Source: Mycobacterium yunnanensis (GTDB lineage: Bacteria; Actinomycetota; Actinomycetes; Mycobacteriales; Mycobacteriaceae). Taken from it: DNA of 64,000 nucleotides. How positions within the stretch are numbered: the first letter of the stretch is position 1; every line of letters begins with the position of its first letter. Positions 49,374-60,869 of the stretch are shown one piece after another. The translations under genes and the position numbers were made by a program. Under the pieces are notes generated by a model. That model was not told the origin of the DNA and did no database searches. It saw only the letters and a list, made by a program, of their open reading frames with translations. The DNA lies in assembly GCF_025823185.1 (NCBI RefSeq), contig NZ_JACKVK010000009.1, positions 1 through 64,000 on the forward strand, given 5' to 3'.

Positions 49374-50183
49374 TCACGCCGCGGCGTTGGCGCTCGGCTC
49401 GCTTCTCCTGCCGTCCAACACCTTCGAGATCGACGTGGCGAAGACCAGGCCGATCGTCGTCCACACGATCAGCTGGGTCAGGAAGGTGTAGAGCCGGAAC
49501 TCGTAGAAGTCCACCGCCGGGAAGCCGGGGAACACGATCGTGCCTGCCCCGTTCACCATGGGTCCAGGTGTCTCGTCGATCGACGGCAGGACCGCCATCA
49601 CCACGAAGACCGTGACGAGGTAGGACGCACCGCCGACCAGCGTCGCGTTCCAGGCGCCGAGCTTGGGGACCAGTTGGCGCGCGAGGTACACCGCGGCGAC
49701 CATCAGCAGCGCCGAGAGTCCCACCATCAGCAGGTAGAGCATCGAACGCTGGAAGATCGTCGAGTCTTCACTGGTCGCAGGCGGGTTCGGCGGATACTTC
49801 AGAGCCGGGACGATCCACAGCGAGACCAGCATTGCGGCCGCCACCAAGACCGAGAGCACCCTGGCCGACACGTTGCCGACCCGGCCGTAGGCCACCGCGA
49901 AGACCACGGCGAACAAGGCGCCCATCGCGACGGCGAACAAGAGCACGCCGAAGCCCATGCCGACCGTCGACTGGATGCCACGGCTGAACAGCTCGCCGCC
50001 CTCACCGTGGCTGTGCCCGCCACTAGCGCCCATCTCCATGGCTTCGTGCGCGGCGGACGTGCCGTCCTCGAAGTCGATCGCCCGGCCGATCACGGGCTCG
50101 AGGAAGATCTTCGCGAAGACGAACGCGAGCACGCCTGCGACGGCGCCAGCCAGAAGGCCGCGCCCGATGATTCGCTTTTCCAT
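49374..50183 (-). CDS. cbtA: Cobalt transporter subunit CbtA
   Basis: 269 residues with about five to six membrane helices. A His-rich loop after helix 1 (His46, His57, His59 in MGASGGHSHGEGG) probably binds cobalt. CbtA with CbtB forms a predicted cobalt uptake system regulated by cobalamin riboswitches. ATG 50183 follows cbtB by 17 bp. The large extension possible upstream is in the cbtB gene and was rejected. Confidence 0.88.
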   Translation of the reverse strand: MEKRIIGRGLLAGAVAGVLAFVFAKIFLEPVIGRAIDFEDGTSAAHEAMEMGASGGHSHGEGGELFSRGIQSTVGMGFGVLLFAVAMGALFAVVFAVAYGRVGNVSARVLSVLVAAAMLVSLWIVPALKYPPNPPATSEDSTIFQRSMLYLLMVGLSALLMVAAVYLARQLVPKLGAWNATLVGGASYLVTVFVVMAVLPSIDETPGPMVNGAGTIVFPGFPAVDFYEFRLYTFLTQLIVWTTIGLVFATSISKVLDGRRSEPSANAAA

Positions 50184-50200
50184 CGTGGGTCTCCTGCCCG

Positions 50201-50416
50201 TCAGTGGCAGGGGAACCCGAGGAGGTGACGTGCGTCGTGCACGAATTCGTGGATGTACATGTTGTCGCCGAACACTGACGTGGCGCCCTGGTCGACGCCG
50301 ACGAAGTACAGCACCAGCAGGGCGAAGAAAGCCGTCAGCGACAGCCACAGGGCTGCCTTGGTGGCGGTGAAGTCGATTGCGGGAGCAGCGCTCCGGCGAG
50401 TGTCCGACGTAGTCAT
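50201..50416 (-). CDS. cbtB: Cobalt transporter subunit CbtB
   Basis: 71 residues: one membrane helix (about 21-41) and a C-terminal metal motif HEFVHDARHLLGFPCH with four His and one Cys. This tail is the signature of CbtB. It is the first gene of the cbtB-cbtA-phosphatase operon and directly follows a cobalamin riboswitch; aaagga precedes the ATG. Confidence 0.9.
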   Translation of the reverse strand: MTTSDTRRSAAPAIDFTATKAALWLSLTAFFALLVLYFVGVDQGATSVFGDNMYIHEFVHDARHLLGFPCH

Positions 50417-50439
50417 CTCGATGAGTCCTTTCGGGAGTT

Positions 50440-50548
50440 CGCGTCCCGTTTCAGGGGTGACGTACGTCGGGTCTGACTTTCACAGTGGCGCGACCGCTCT
50501 GGATTTTCACCAGCATTCCTCAGTACGTCGGGTACTCGAGCATCATAG
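50440..50548 (-). ncRNA. Cobalamin riboswitch controlling cbtB-cbtA
   Basis: On the minus strand the leader contains gctggtgaaaatccagagcg followed by gtcgcgccactgtgaaagtc and agaccc, the conserved core and B12 box of cobalamin aptamers. Flanking gtaccc/gacgtac blocks could form the closing stem. The core ends about 40 nt before the cbtB start, where an overlapping helix could hide the ribosome-binding site. With vitamin B12 abundant the operon should be off. The exact ends are estimated. Confidence 0.9.
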
Positions 50549-50558
50549 GCACAGATGC

Positions 50559-50598
50559 CCAAATGGGCGGCACCCCGCGAGGGATACCGCCCATTTGG
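50559..50598 (-). terminator. Hairpin terminator after clpC1
   Basis: ccaaatgggcgg at 50559-50570 pairs perfectly with ccgcccatttgg at 50587-50598, with a 16-nt loop. It starts about 25 bp beyond the clpC1 stop and separates it from the cobalamin riboswitch. There is no T tract, as is common in mycobacteria. Confidence 0.7.
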
Positions 50599-50621
50599 AT
50601 AGGACTGGGTCGAGCCGAGGA

Positions 50622-53144
<2,523 letters not shown>

Positions 53145-53411
53145 CGGTGGTTACCTGCCCTCCGTAGATAGTGCAGTCCTCGACACGGCTAACCGTGCAC
53201 TGCACTTGACGTCCACTGTAGTGGGCGGCGGCTCGGGGTGCCCCGCTTGTCCTCTCCTAGTGAAAGACCAAACGATGACCGTTTCCCAGCCGCACGCGTT
53301 CCAACGCTCGACGGGAGGGGATCGGTTCCACGACGAGCGCGGCAACGCTTCGCCGCTAGCGAAAGCTCAGCAGGGGGCAGTGTCGATGGTGGCCGGCGCT
53401 ACGGCCGGCAA
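53145..53411. promoter_or_regulatory. clpC1 upstream region with ClgR-like box
   Basis: The 267-bp gap between clpC1 and the lsr2 stop holds the clpC1 promoter. At 53349-53363 there is ttcgccgctagcgaa, an inverted repeat close to the ClgR motif CGC-N5-GCG, about 205 bp from the clpC1 start. ClgR activates clp genes in actinobacteria. The distance and one mismatch in the motif centre leave this uncertain. No gene is seen. Confidence 0.45.
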
Positions 53412-53753
53412 CTAGGTGGCCGCGTGAAAGGCGTCGATGACGTCGGCGGGAATGCGACCGCGCGTGGACACACTGTGGCCGTTGCGGCGCGCCCAATCCC
53501 GAATGGCAGCGCTTTGTTCCCGGTCGATGGTGGCGCGACCACGACCCGACCCGGCCGAACGACCGCGGCGTCGGCCACCCACTCGGCGGCCCGCCTCGAC
53601 CCATTGTTTGAGATCGCCACGAAGTTTCGTGGCATTCTTCGACGACAGATCGATCTCATAGCTGACGCCGTCGAGAGAGAATTCGACGGTCTCGTCGGCA
53701 GAACCCTCACCGTCGAAATCATCGACTAACGTGACGGTCACCTTTTTTGCCAT
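53412..53753 (-). CDS. lsr2: Nucleoid-associated protein Lsr2
   Basis: 113 residues, like the 112-residue M. tuberculosis protein. The N-terminal dimerisation domain starts [20 protein letters not shown] and the C-terminal DNA-binding domain ends with [20 protein letters not shown], including the RGR AT-minor-groove motif. Lsr2 silences AT-rich and foreign DNA, as H-NS does in enterobacteria. It lies 112 bp after lysS. Confidence 0.96.
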   Translation of the reverse strand: MAKKVTVTLVDDFDGEGSADETVEFSLDGVSYEIDLSSKNATKLRGDLKQWVEAGRRVGGRRRGRSAGSGRGRATIDREQSAAIRDWARRNGHSVSTRGRIPADVIDAFHAAT

Positions 53754-53865
53754 TGGCTCACACTGCCCTTTCCGCACGGGCGCGAGTCATACTTCGCTTG
53801 AAACCCTGACCAATGTTGGCATACGTTTCCGGGCAATTCAACACAAAAGTATGAAATGCCTTCGG

Positions 53866-55392
53866 CTAGCCCTGCCTGCGCACCAGCGGGAACAAAACCG
53901 TCTCGCGAATCGACAAGCCCGTCAGCGCCATCAGCAAGCGGTCGACACCCATTCCCGTGCCAGCGGTCGGCGGCATGCCGTACTCCAATGCCGCCAGGAA
54001 GTCCTCGTCGAGGATCATTGCCTCGTCGTCACCGGCGGCAGCGGCCCTGGCTTGGGCTTCGAACCTCTCCCGCTGCACCACCGGGTCGATCAATTCGGTG
54101 TAGCCCGTGGCCAATTCGAATCTACGGACGTAGAGGTCCCATTTCTCCGTCACGCCGGGAATGCTGCGGTGCTCCCTGGTCAGCGGTGAGGTCTCCACGG
54201 GGAAGTTGCGCACGAACGTGGGCGCCCACAGGTCGGCACCGACCGCGTCCTCCCACAGTTCCTCCACCAATTTGCCGTGTCCGAAACCACGGTCACGCGG
54301 GATTTCGACACCGCGTGCCTCGGCAATCGACCAGAGGTAATCGGCCGGCGTATCCGGGGTGATTTCCTCACCGAGTGCTTCGGACAGCGACGGGTACATT
54401 TCAACCGTCGCCCATTCTCCGTCGAGGTCGTAGGTAGTGCCATCGGGCAGTGGGACGTTTCTGGTGCCAATCGCCTCGTCGGCCACCTCTTGAATAACCT
54501 CACGCGTCACGAGCGCGCAGTCGTCATAGGTTCCGAAGGCCTGATAAGTCTCGAGCATGGCGAATTCCGGCGAATGCGTGGAATCGGCGCCTTCGTTTCG
54601 AAAGTTTCGATTCATCTCGAACACCTTCTCGAAACCGCCCACCAGGCACCGCTTCAAGAACAACTCCGGCGCGATCCGCAGGAAGAGGTCGGCGTCCAGC
54701 GCGTTGGAGTGCGTCACGAACGGCCGCGCCGCGGCACCGCCGGCGAGCGTCTGCAGCATCGGCGTCTCCACCTCGAGGAACCCGCGGCGCTCGTAGGCCG
54801 ACCGGATCGCCCGGACCACAGCGATGCGCTGACGGGCGATGGTGCGAGCCTCCGGACGCACGATCAGGTCGACGTAGCGCTGCCTGACCCGGGTCTCCTC
54901 GCCGAGTTCCTTGTGTGCGACGGGCAGGGGGCGAAGGGCCTTGGAGATGATCTGCCACGAGTCGCCGAGAACGGACAACTCCCCACGTCGAGAGCTGATC
55001 ACCTCACCGTGGACGAAGACGATGTCACCAAGGTCGACGTCGGCCTTCCAGGCGTCCAGCGACTCCTTGCCAACGCCGTCGAGGCTGATCATCGCCTGAA
55101 ACTGGGTGCCGTCACCCTCTTGCAGCGTGGCGAAGCACAGCTTGCCGGAGTTGCGCGCGAACACCACGCGCCCGGCGACTCCGACGATGTGACCGCTCGC
55201 CACGTCGACGTCCAGATCGGCGTGCTCGAGCCGAAGTTCGGCGAGCGTGTGGGTGCGAGCCACCTCGACCGGATACGGGTCGCGCCCCTCGGCGAGCAAC
55301 CTCTCCCGCTTGGCCTGCCGAATGCGGAACTGCTCGGGAAGATCGGAGTCGTCGTTCTTCTGGCCGGCGTCGGGGACATCTGCGGAGCTCAC
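53866..55392 (-). CDS. lysS: Lysyl-tRNA synthetase (class II)
   Basis: 508 residues from GTG 55392. The N-terminal OB fold contains [20 protein letters not shown]. The class II core has motif 2 ([14 protein letters not shown]) and motif 3 ([15 protein letters not shown]). It charges tRNA-Lys. The order lysS, lsr2, clpC1 is as in M. tuberculosis. The gene is divergent from the D-serine-dehydratase-like gene across 34 bp. Confidence 0.95.
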   Translation of the reverse strand: MSSADVPDAGQKNDDSDLPEQFRIRQAKRERLLAEGRDPYPVEVARTHTLAELRLEHADLDVDVASGHIVGVAGRVVFARNSGKLCFATLQEGDGTQFQAMISLDGVGKESLDAWKADVDLGDIVFVHGEVISSRRGELSVLGDSWQIISKALRPLPVAHKELGEETRVRQRYVDLIVRPEARTIARQRIAVVRAIRSAYERRGFLEVETPMLQTLAGGAAARPFVTHSNALDADLFLRIAPELFLKRCLVGGFEKVFEMNRNFRNEGADSTHSPEFAMLETYQAFGTYDDCALVTREVIQEVADEAIGTRNVPLPDGTTYDLDGEWATVEMYPSLSEALGEEITPDTPADYLWSIAEARGVEIPRDRGFGHGKLVEELWEDAVGADLWAPTFVRNFPVETSPLTREHRSIPGVTEKWDLYVRRFELATGYTELIDPVVQRERFEAQARAAAAGDDEAMILDEDFLAALEYGMPPTAGTGMGVDRLLMALTGLSIRETVLFPLVRRQG

Positions 55393-55426
55393 GACGTGCC
55401 AGCTTAAATGAGGCTTCAATGGTCCG

Positions 55427-56677
55427 ATGCCCGCGACCGTGCCAGCGACCGTCGACGAGACCAAGGTCGCCGCCCTGTCCGACGAACCGCTGGACTGGCG
55501 GTACAAGGGACTCCCCACCCGCTGGTGGGGTCGCACGCCGGCCCAGGTGCGCGCCGACGCCGTCGACCCGTTCGACGACGGCGCAGTCGGACCGCTGTGC
55601 GTGCTCGACGAATCCGCCCTCGCACACAACCTCGCGACGATGGCGGCGTGGTGTGGAGACCGTGGTGTCGAGTTGGCGCCACACGGCAAGACCCACATGT
55701 CCCCGCAGCTGTTGGCCCGGCAGTTCGGCGTCGGTGCCACGGCCGTCACCCTTGCCACGATCAGCCAGGTGCGGGTGTTCCGCGCGTTCGGCGTCGACCG
55801 CGTGGTGCTGGCCAACGAACTGGTCGACGAGGCCGGGTTGCGTTGGCTGGCAACCGAACTGGACGAGGACCCGGACTTCCACGTGGTGTGCTGGGTCGAC
55901 TCGATTCGCGGGGTCGAACTCGCGACGAGCGCGTTGGCCGCCGCCGGGTCCAGCCGCCCACTGGACGTGTGCGTCGAGGTGGGCATGGCCGGAGGGAGAA
56001 CGGGATGCCGGGACGCCGCCGAGGTCGACGCCGTCGCGCGGGCCGCCGCCGCGTCGCGTCATCTGAGACTGATCGGGGTCGCGGGATACGAGGCCGCCAC
56101 CGGACACGACGTCGGCACCGAGGCCCGCGGGCTGGTGCGTGACTACCTCGGTGAGGTGCGGTCGGCGGTTGAGCGCCTCGAGTCGATGTTCGACACCGAC
56201 GAGGTACTGGTGACCGCGGGCGGCAGCACCTACTTCGACCTGGTGGCCGACGAGCTGACCGGGTGGCCGGGTGCGCTCGCCGTGCGGACCGTGCTGCGCA
56301 GCGGGTGCTACCTCACCCATGACGACGGCCTCTATGCGCGCACCTCGCCGCTGCCCGCGCTGCGCCCCGCACTGACGGTGTGGGCGCAGGTGGTCTCGCG
56401 ACCCACCGCCGATCTGGCGCTGGTGACGATGGGCCGTCGCGACGTGTCCTTCGACCAGGGCATGCCGGTGCCCTACGGGTTGACCGGACGGGTCACCAAG
56501 CTCAACGACCAGCATGCCTACCTGCAGGTGGCGCACGGTGATCGCGACCGGGTGGAGGTGGGCAGCTGGCTGCGGTTCGGGGTGTCCCACCCCTGCACGG
56601 TGTTCGACAAGTGGCAGATGATCCCCGTGCTCGACGACCGGCGACGCGTCGTCGACCTGGTCCGCACGTTCTTCTAG
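55427..56677 (+). CDS. PLP enzyme of the D-serine dehydratase/D-threonine aldolase type
   Basis: 416 residues, fold-type III (alanine-racemase-like barrel). The Schiff-base Lys88 is in [13 protein letters not shown]. The C-terminal domain has [10 protein letters not shown] with His388 and Cys390, the zinc ligands of eukaryotic-type D-serine dehydratases (DSD1). Members dehydrate or cleave D-amino acids or 3-hydroxy-amino acids; here the substrate is unknown. Its 3' end overlaps the IclR gene by 4 nt, convergently. Confidence 0.8.
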   Translation: MPATVPATVDETKVAALSDEPLDWRYKGLPTRWWGRTPAQVRADAVDPFDDGAVGPLCVLDESALAHNLATMAAWCGDRGVELAPHGKTHMSPQLLARQFGVGATAVTLATISQVRVFRAFGVDRVVLANELVDEAGLRWLATELDEDPDFHVVCWVDSIRGVELATSALAAAGSSRPLDVCVEVGMAGGRTGCRDAAEVDAVARAAAASRHLRLIGVAGYEAATGHDVGTEARGLVRDYLGEVRSAVERLESMFDTDEVLVTAGGSTYFDLVADELTGWPGALAVRTVLRSGCYLTHDDGLYARTSPLPALRPALTVWAQVVSRPTADLALVTMGRRDVSFDQGMPVPYGLTGRVTKLNDQHAYLQVAHGDRDRVEVGSWLRFGVSHPCTVFDKWQMIPVLDDRRRVVDLVRTFF

Positions 56678-57483
56678 GGCCGGGTCGAGAGGTCGATCCA
56701 GCCGAGGCGACGGCTGATGGTCTCGGCCGCTGCGACGGTGCGCTTGGCGGTCTGGGCGAATTCGCCCTCGGAGAGCCGGTAGGACGGGCCGGACACGCTC
56801 AGCGCCGCGACCACCCGTTCGTCGGCGTCGTAGACGGGCGCGGCGACGGCGTTGAGCCCGACTTCGAGCTCCTCGCGGACACACGCCCAGCCGCGCTCGC
56901 GGACGACGTTCAGTTCGGTCAGCAGCGCACTGCGGGTGGTGACGGTGCCGTCGGTGAAGGACTCGAGCCGGGCACCGAGGACGTCTCGCAACTCGGCGTC
57001 GTCGAGGGCCGCCAGCAGCACCTTGCCACTGGAGGTGGCGTGCGCGGGGCAGCTTTGGCCCACCCAGGTGCGCAGCGCGATACCGGCCGGACCGATCGCC
57101 TCGGCCACGTTGACGATTCGGTCCCCGTCGAGCACGGCGAGGTTGGTGGTCTCCCCGGATTCCAGCGCCAGGGCGTCGCAGGCCGCCTGGCTCTGCTTCA
57201 CCAGATCGAGTTGGGCGCTGGTGGCCCGGGCCAGCCTGGCGATGGCGAACCCGAGCCGGTACTTGCCGCGGTCGGCGAGCTGTTCGACGTACCCGCGCGC
57301 CTCCAGCACCGAGATGATCCGGGAGACAGTCGATTTGTGCACGCCCAGCTCGGTGGCGATCTCGGTGACACCGGCCTGTCCGAGGGTCGCGAGGATCTCC
57401 ATGACCAGCAGGGCACGGTCGACGGATTGGACGGACGCGGACCGTCCGTCGTCACGGGACTTGCGGTTCTCCGGTGCCGGCAT
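56674..57483 (-). CDS. IclR-family transcriptional regulator
   Basis: 269 residues. The N-terminal winged HTH (VTEIATELGVHKSTVSRIIS) is followed by a GAF-like effector domain with HATSSGKVLLAAL and YDADERVVAALSVSGP. It lies 12 bp after the DUF294 gene on the same strand, so it may be the last gene of the choline-type operon and its regulator. Confidence 0.85.
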   Translation of the reverse strand: MPAPENRKSRDDGRSASVQSVDRALLVMEILATLGQAGVTEIATELGVHKSTVSRIISVLEARGYVEQLADRGKYRLGFAIARLARATSAQLDLVKQSQAACDALALESGETTNLAVLDGDRIVNVAEAIGPAGIALRTWVGQSCPAHATSSGKVLLAALDDAELRDVLGARLESFTDGTVTTRSALLTELNVVRERGWACVREELEVGLNAVAAPVYDADERVVAALSVSGPSYRLSEGEFAQTAKRTVAAAETISRRLGWIDLSTRP

Positions 57484-57495
57484 TTGAAACCGACC

Positions 57496-59340
57496 CTATA
57501 CGGCGGGGATGCCGAAGTTGCCGACACGTCTCTGCACGGCCCCGATCTCGCGCAGTCCGTCGTTGAGCAGGCTGCGGTTCAGCGGAGACAGCTCCGACAT
57601 CGTGATGACGTCACCGGGACTGTGCCCGGCGCAGAGTTGCTCGACCTGGTGGGTCATCCGCAGCCGCTGCACCATCACGAAGACCTCACCGAGGGTCGAC
57701 GCGTCCTTCTCGCTCAGCGCGCCGCAGGCCGCGGCCGCCTCCAGCCGCGCGGGCGTCGACGCCGACGCGACGTCGCCGACGAGCCCGCCCCACCGCGCGA
57801 GGTTCACGATGGGCGTCACGGCGTGGCTCTTGAGGTCGAAGGTGCCACCCCGACGGGACAGCACGTCGCGCAGCGACCGGGCCCGCACTCGCCCAGACAA
57901 CGCGTCGAGTAGCTGAAGCCGCAACGCATTTGGGTGCTCGGCGCGCATCTGGTGGTACGCCGCCGGCACGGTGTGCAGCTCGTCGCGCCCCCACACCACG
58001 CGACCGTCGAGCAGCAGCGAGGACAGGATGAGGCCCTTTCCGGCCAGTGGGTCGTCCAGCCACCGATGGGCGGCCCGTGCCCAATCACCCTGAGAGCGAC
58101 TGAAGTTGGGGCTGAAGGCGACGGCGCCGTTGCCGTCGACTGGCAACCCGCAGCCGTCGAGGATTGCATGGGTGCGGCGGGCGACGGCCCGCAGCTGGTC
58201 GGCCGAGGCGGACAGGTCCTCGCGCCACGACAACGCGCTGTCGACGTCCGAGGACGGCATGGCCTCGCGTCGCGCGATGCTGCCGAGGGTCAGCCAGGCG
58301 AAGCCCGACGTGGGGACGGGCACGTCCACGGCGGCCTCGGCGAGTGCGAGTTCCAGCGCCCGCCGCACCACGCTGTCGACCACGATGGACAGGATGCCGC
58401 TGGTCGCGGCCGCCTTGGTGCCACTGCGGAACAACGCACTGGCGGTGTGGGTGACGCGTTGCGCGGCGGACTGCAGTTCCTCGGCGGTCGCGGCCGAGCC
58501 GATGGAACGGCGCAGCGTGAAGCTCTGCCGGGCCGAGGCGGCCAGCAGATCGGCGTCCTCGAGCACGCCGATGACCACACCGCGCGCCGACGTGACCGGC
58601 ATGTGGCGAAGCCCGCTCTCCAGCATCGCCATCAGCACGGTCTCTGCAGTCAGGTCGGCGGTGACCCGGCGGGCGGGTGCGCTCATCACCCGGGTGATGG
58701 GCACCTCCACCGACAGCCCCGCGGCGACGACGCGGGTGCGTAAGTCCCGGTCGGTGAAGATTCCGAACTCGCCGTCGGGCAACGAGATCAGGGCATAGGA
58801 CACGTGATGTTCGGTCATGCGGACCACGGCCTCGCGTACCGAGACCTCCGGCGGGACGAGCAGGACCTCGCCGTGCACCAGCTCGCCGACCGGCCTGGTG
58901 TCGGCGACGGGCACCAGGGCGGGACGTCCCCCGGCATCGGTGCTCCACGCCGAGGACGCCAGGAACGCCAACCCCGCCGGGGTGGCGAACTGGGTGCGCA
59001 CCAGCTCTCCGGGCAACCGGATCAACGTGCTGGGCTCCGAGGCCCGCGCGACGAACTCCATGCCGCCACCGGTGAGCAGGGGTGTGTACCCGAAGATGCC
59101 ACCGGGTTCGACGACGTCGACCGCCGAGCCGTCGGCGGCCTGCAGGGTCACCCGGCCCGTGCGGACCATCCACACGTCGCCGGGCACCCGCGCGGAGTAG
59201 TCGGCGACCACCGCGCCGGCGGCGAAGTCGACCGTGGCGGACGCCGCCGCCAGCTCGGCCAGCTCGTCGGCGCTGGCCGACTGGAACGGCGTGTGCTCGC
59301 CGAGGAACTGGGTCAAGTCCCCCGGATCAGGTCCGCGCAT
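57496..59340 (-). CDS. cNMP-binding/CBS/DUF294 nucleotidyltransferase-like signalling protein
   Basis: 614 residues from ATG 59340. Domains in order: cyclic-nucleotide-binding-like (about 10-120, PGGIFGYTPLLTGG), a CBS pair (about 150-275, FGIFTDRDLR and GVLEDADLLA) and a DUF294 nucleotidyltransferase with GSIARREAMPSSDVDSAL as the metal-binding GS...DxD motif, plus its C-terminal partner. No operon partner is a two-component kinase. It overlaps the oxidoreductase gene by 28 nt, so it is part of the choline-type operon. A ligand-sensing or nucleotide-transfer role is inferred from the domains. Confidence 0.8.
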   Translation of the reverse strand: MRGPDPGDLTQFLGEHTPFQSASADELAELAAASATVDFAAGAVVADYSARVPGDVWMVRTGRVTLQAADGSAVDVVEPGGIFGYTPLLTGGGMEFVARASEPSTLIRLPGELVRTQFATPAGLAFLASSAWSTDAGGRPALVPVADTRPVGELVHGEVLLVPPEVSVREAVVRMTEHHVSYALISLPDGEFGIFTDRDLRTRVVAAGLSVEVPITRVMSAPARRVTADLTAETVLMAMLESGLRHMPVTSARGVVIGVLEDADLLAASARQSFTLRRSIGSAATAEELQSAAQRVTHTASALFRSGTKAAATSGILSIVVDSVVRRALELALAEAAVDVPVPTSGFAWLTLGSIARREAMPSSDVDSALSWREDLSASADQLRAVARRTHAILDGCGLPVDGNGAVAFSPNFSRSQGDWARAAHRWLDDPLAGKGLILSSLLLDGRVVWGRDELHTVPAAYHQMRAEHPNALRLQLLDALSGRVRARSLRDVLSRRGGTFDLKSHAVTPIVNLARWGGLVGDVASASTPARLEAAAACGALSEKDASTLGEVFVMVQRLRMTHQVEQLCAGHSPGDVITMSELSPLNRSLLNDGLREIGAVQRRVGNFGIPAV

Positions 59341-60869
59341 TTCTCGGCCATGGTCATCACGGTGATGTTGGGGTTCACCGCAGGCAATTTCGGCATCGCC
59401 GACGCGTCGACGACGCGCAGTCGGGACACGCCCTTGACGCGCAGTTGCGGATCGAGCACGGCCATGGGGTCGTCCACCGCGCCCATCCTGGCGGTGGCCG
59501 CCGGGTGGTAGACGGTGTTGTGCGTCTGGTGCACGTAGTCCAGTAGCTCGTCGTCGGTGGTCGCCTCGGGCCCCGGGGCCAGCTCCCTGGCGATCCACTC
59601 CTTGAGCGGCGCCTGCTCGGCGATGGTGCGGGCCAGCCGCAGGCCCGTCAGCATGATCCGCTCGTCGTAGCCCTCGGGGTCGGTGAAGTAGCACGGGTCG
59701 ACCCGCGGCCGGTCGCGGTAGTCCAGACTGCGCAACCGGACCGTGCCCCGCGAGCGCCCCTGAGTCACGTTGGGAGTCAGACAGAATCCGTTGTCCGTCG
59801 TCGGGTAGCCCCGTCGGAGCGTGTTCATGTCGAAGGGCACGCTGCCGTAGTGCATCATCAGATCGGGCTGGGTCACCCCCTCGTCGACTGAGGCGAACAG
59901 TCCGATCTCCCACCACTGCGACGAGGTGGTCACCATCGGCTTGGCGGCCTCCCAGAAGACCAGACCCTCGACGTGGTCGTCGAGGTTCGACCCGACACCC
60001 GGGGAGTCCACGCGCACGGGGACGCCAATCTCCCTGAGATGCTCGGCGGGACCGATTCCGGAGAGCATCAACAGCTTTGGCGTGTCGATCGAGCCGGCGG
60101 TGACGATGACCTCGCGGCGGGCGGTCACGGTGTCGTAGCCGGTGAGGTCGGGTCGCTGATAGCGCACGCCGGCGGCCGCATTGCCGTCGTCGAACAGGAT
60201 CTCGGCGACCCAGCTGTCGGTGCGGACCTCGAGGTTCTTCCGGGAGTCCAGGATTGGGTGCAGATAGGCGTGCGACGTCGACATGCGGGTGCCGTCTTCG
60301 CCGACGTTGATCTGAAACCAGCCCGCTCCGTTGCGGACCGTCTCGCCGCGGTTGAACGCCACCGTCGGCAGCCCGGCCAGCGCCGCCGCCTCGAGCACGG
60401 CGGTGCCGCAGGGGTCGAGCGGCGGAACGTCGGCGAGCCGGACCGGTCCGTCGTGGCCGTGGTCACCGGGTGCGTCGTTGGTCTCCAAGCGCTTGACCAA
60501 CGGCAGGACGTCCGCCGATCCCCAACCCGTGCAACCCATCTCGACCCACTCGTCGAGGCACTCCGCGGGCGGATGGAACGCGATGCACGAGTTGTGCGAC
60601 GAGCAACCGCCGAGCACCTTCGCCCGAGCGTGCCGCATGAAGCTGTTGCCCTTGGCCTGCGGTTCCACCGGGTAGTCCCAGTCGTAACCGGAGTCGAGCA
60701 GATGCATCCACTTCGACAGCGGCAGGATGTCGTCGTTGCCGACGTCGGTGGGCCCCGCTTCGATCAAGCACACCGTCACGTTCGGATCCTCCGACAGCCG
60801 GGCGGCCAGAACGCAACCGGCCGTTCCCCCGCCGGCGATGACGTAGTCGAAGGTGCCCGCGTCGGCCAT
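59313..60869 (-). CDS. betA: GMC-family FAD oxidoreductase, choline dehydrogenase-like
   Basis: 518 residues. FAD-binding GGGTAG at 13-18, GGCSSHN in the covalent/flavin region, and the catalytic pair HPAATARMG and NPNITVM near the C-terminus. It oxidises an alcohol, in the simplest reading choline to betaine aldehyde. ATG 60869 overlaps the permease stop by 1 nt. The adjacent aldehyde dehydrogenase and APC permease support a choline- or ethanolamine-like substrate; specificity is not proven by sequence. Confidence 0.8.
   Translation of the reverse strand: MADAGTFDYVIAGGGTAGCVLAARLSEDPNVTVCLIEAGPTDVGNDDILPLSKWMHLLDSGYDWDYPVEPQAKGNSFMRHARAKVLGGCSSHNSCIAFHPPAECLDEWVEMGCTGWGSADVLPLVKRLETNDAPGDHGHDGPVRLADVPPLDPCGTAVLEAAALAGLPTVAFNRGETVRNGAGWFQINVGEDGTRMSTSHAYLHPILDSRKNLEVRTDSWVAEILFDDGNAAAGVRYQRPDLTGYDTVTARREVIVTAGSIDTPKLLMLSGIGPAEHLREIGVPVRVDSPGVGSNLDDHVEGLVFWEAAKPMVTTSSQWWEIGLFASVDEGVTQPDLMMHYGSVPFDMNTLRRGYPTTDNGFCLTPNVTQGRSRGTVRLRSLDYRDRPRVDPCYFTDPEGYDERIMLTGLRLARTIAEQAPLKEWIARELAPGPEATTDDELLDYVHQTHNTVYHPAATARMGAVDDPMAVLDPQLRVKGVSRLRVVDASAMPKLPAVNPNITVMTMAEKCADLIRGT

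Noticed and set aside
53238..53729. A 163-codon plus-strand frame opposite lsr2
   Set aside because: Antisense to the highly conserved lsr2 gene, no ribosome-binding site and no recognised domain.
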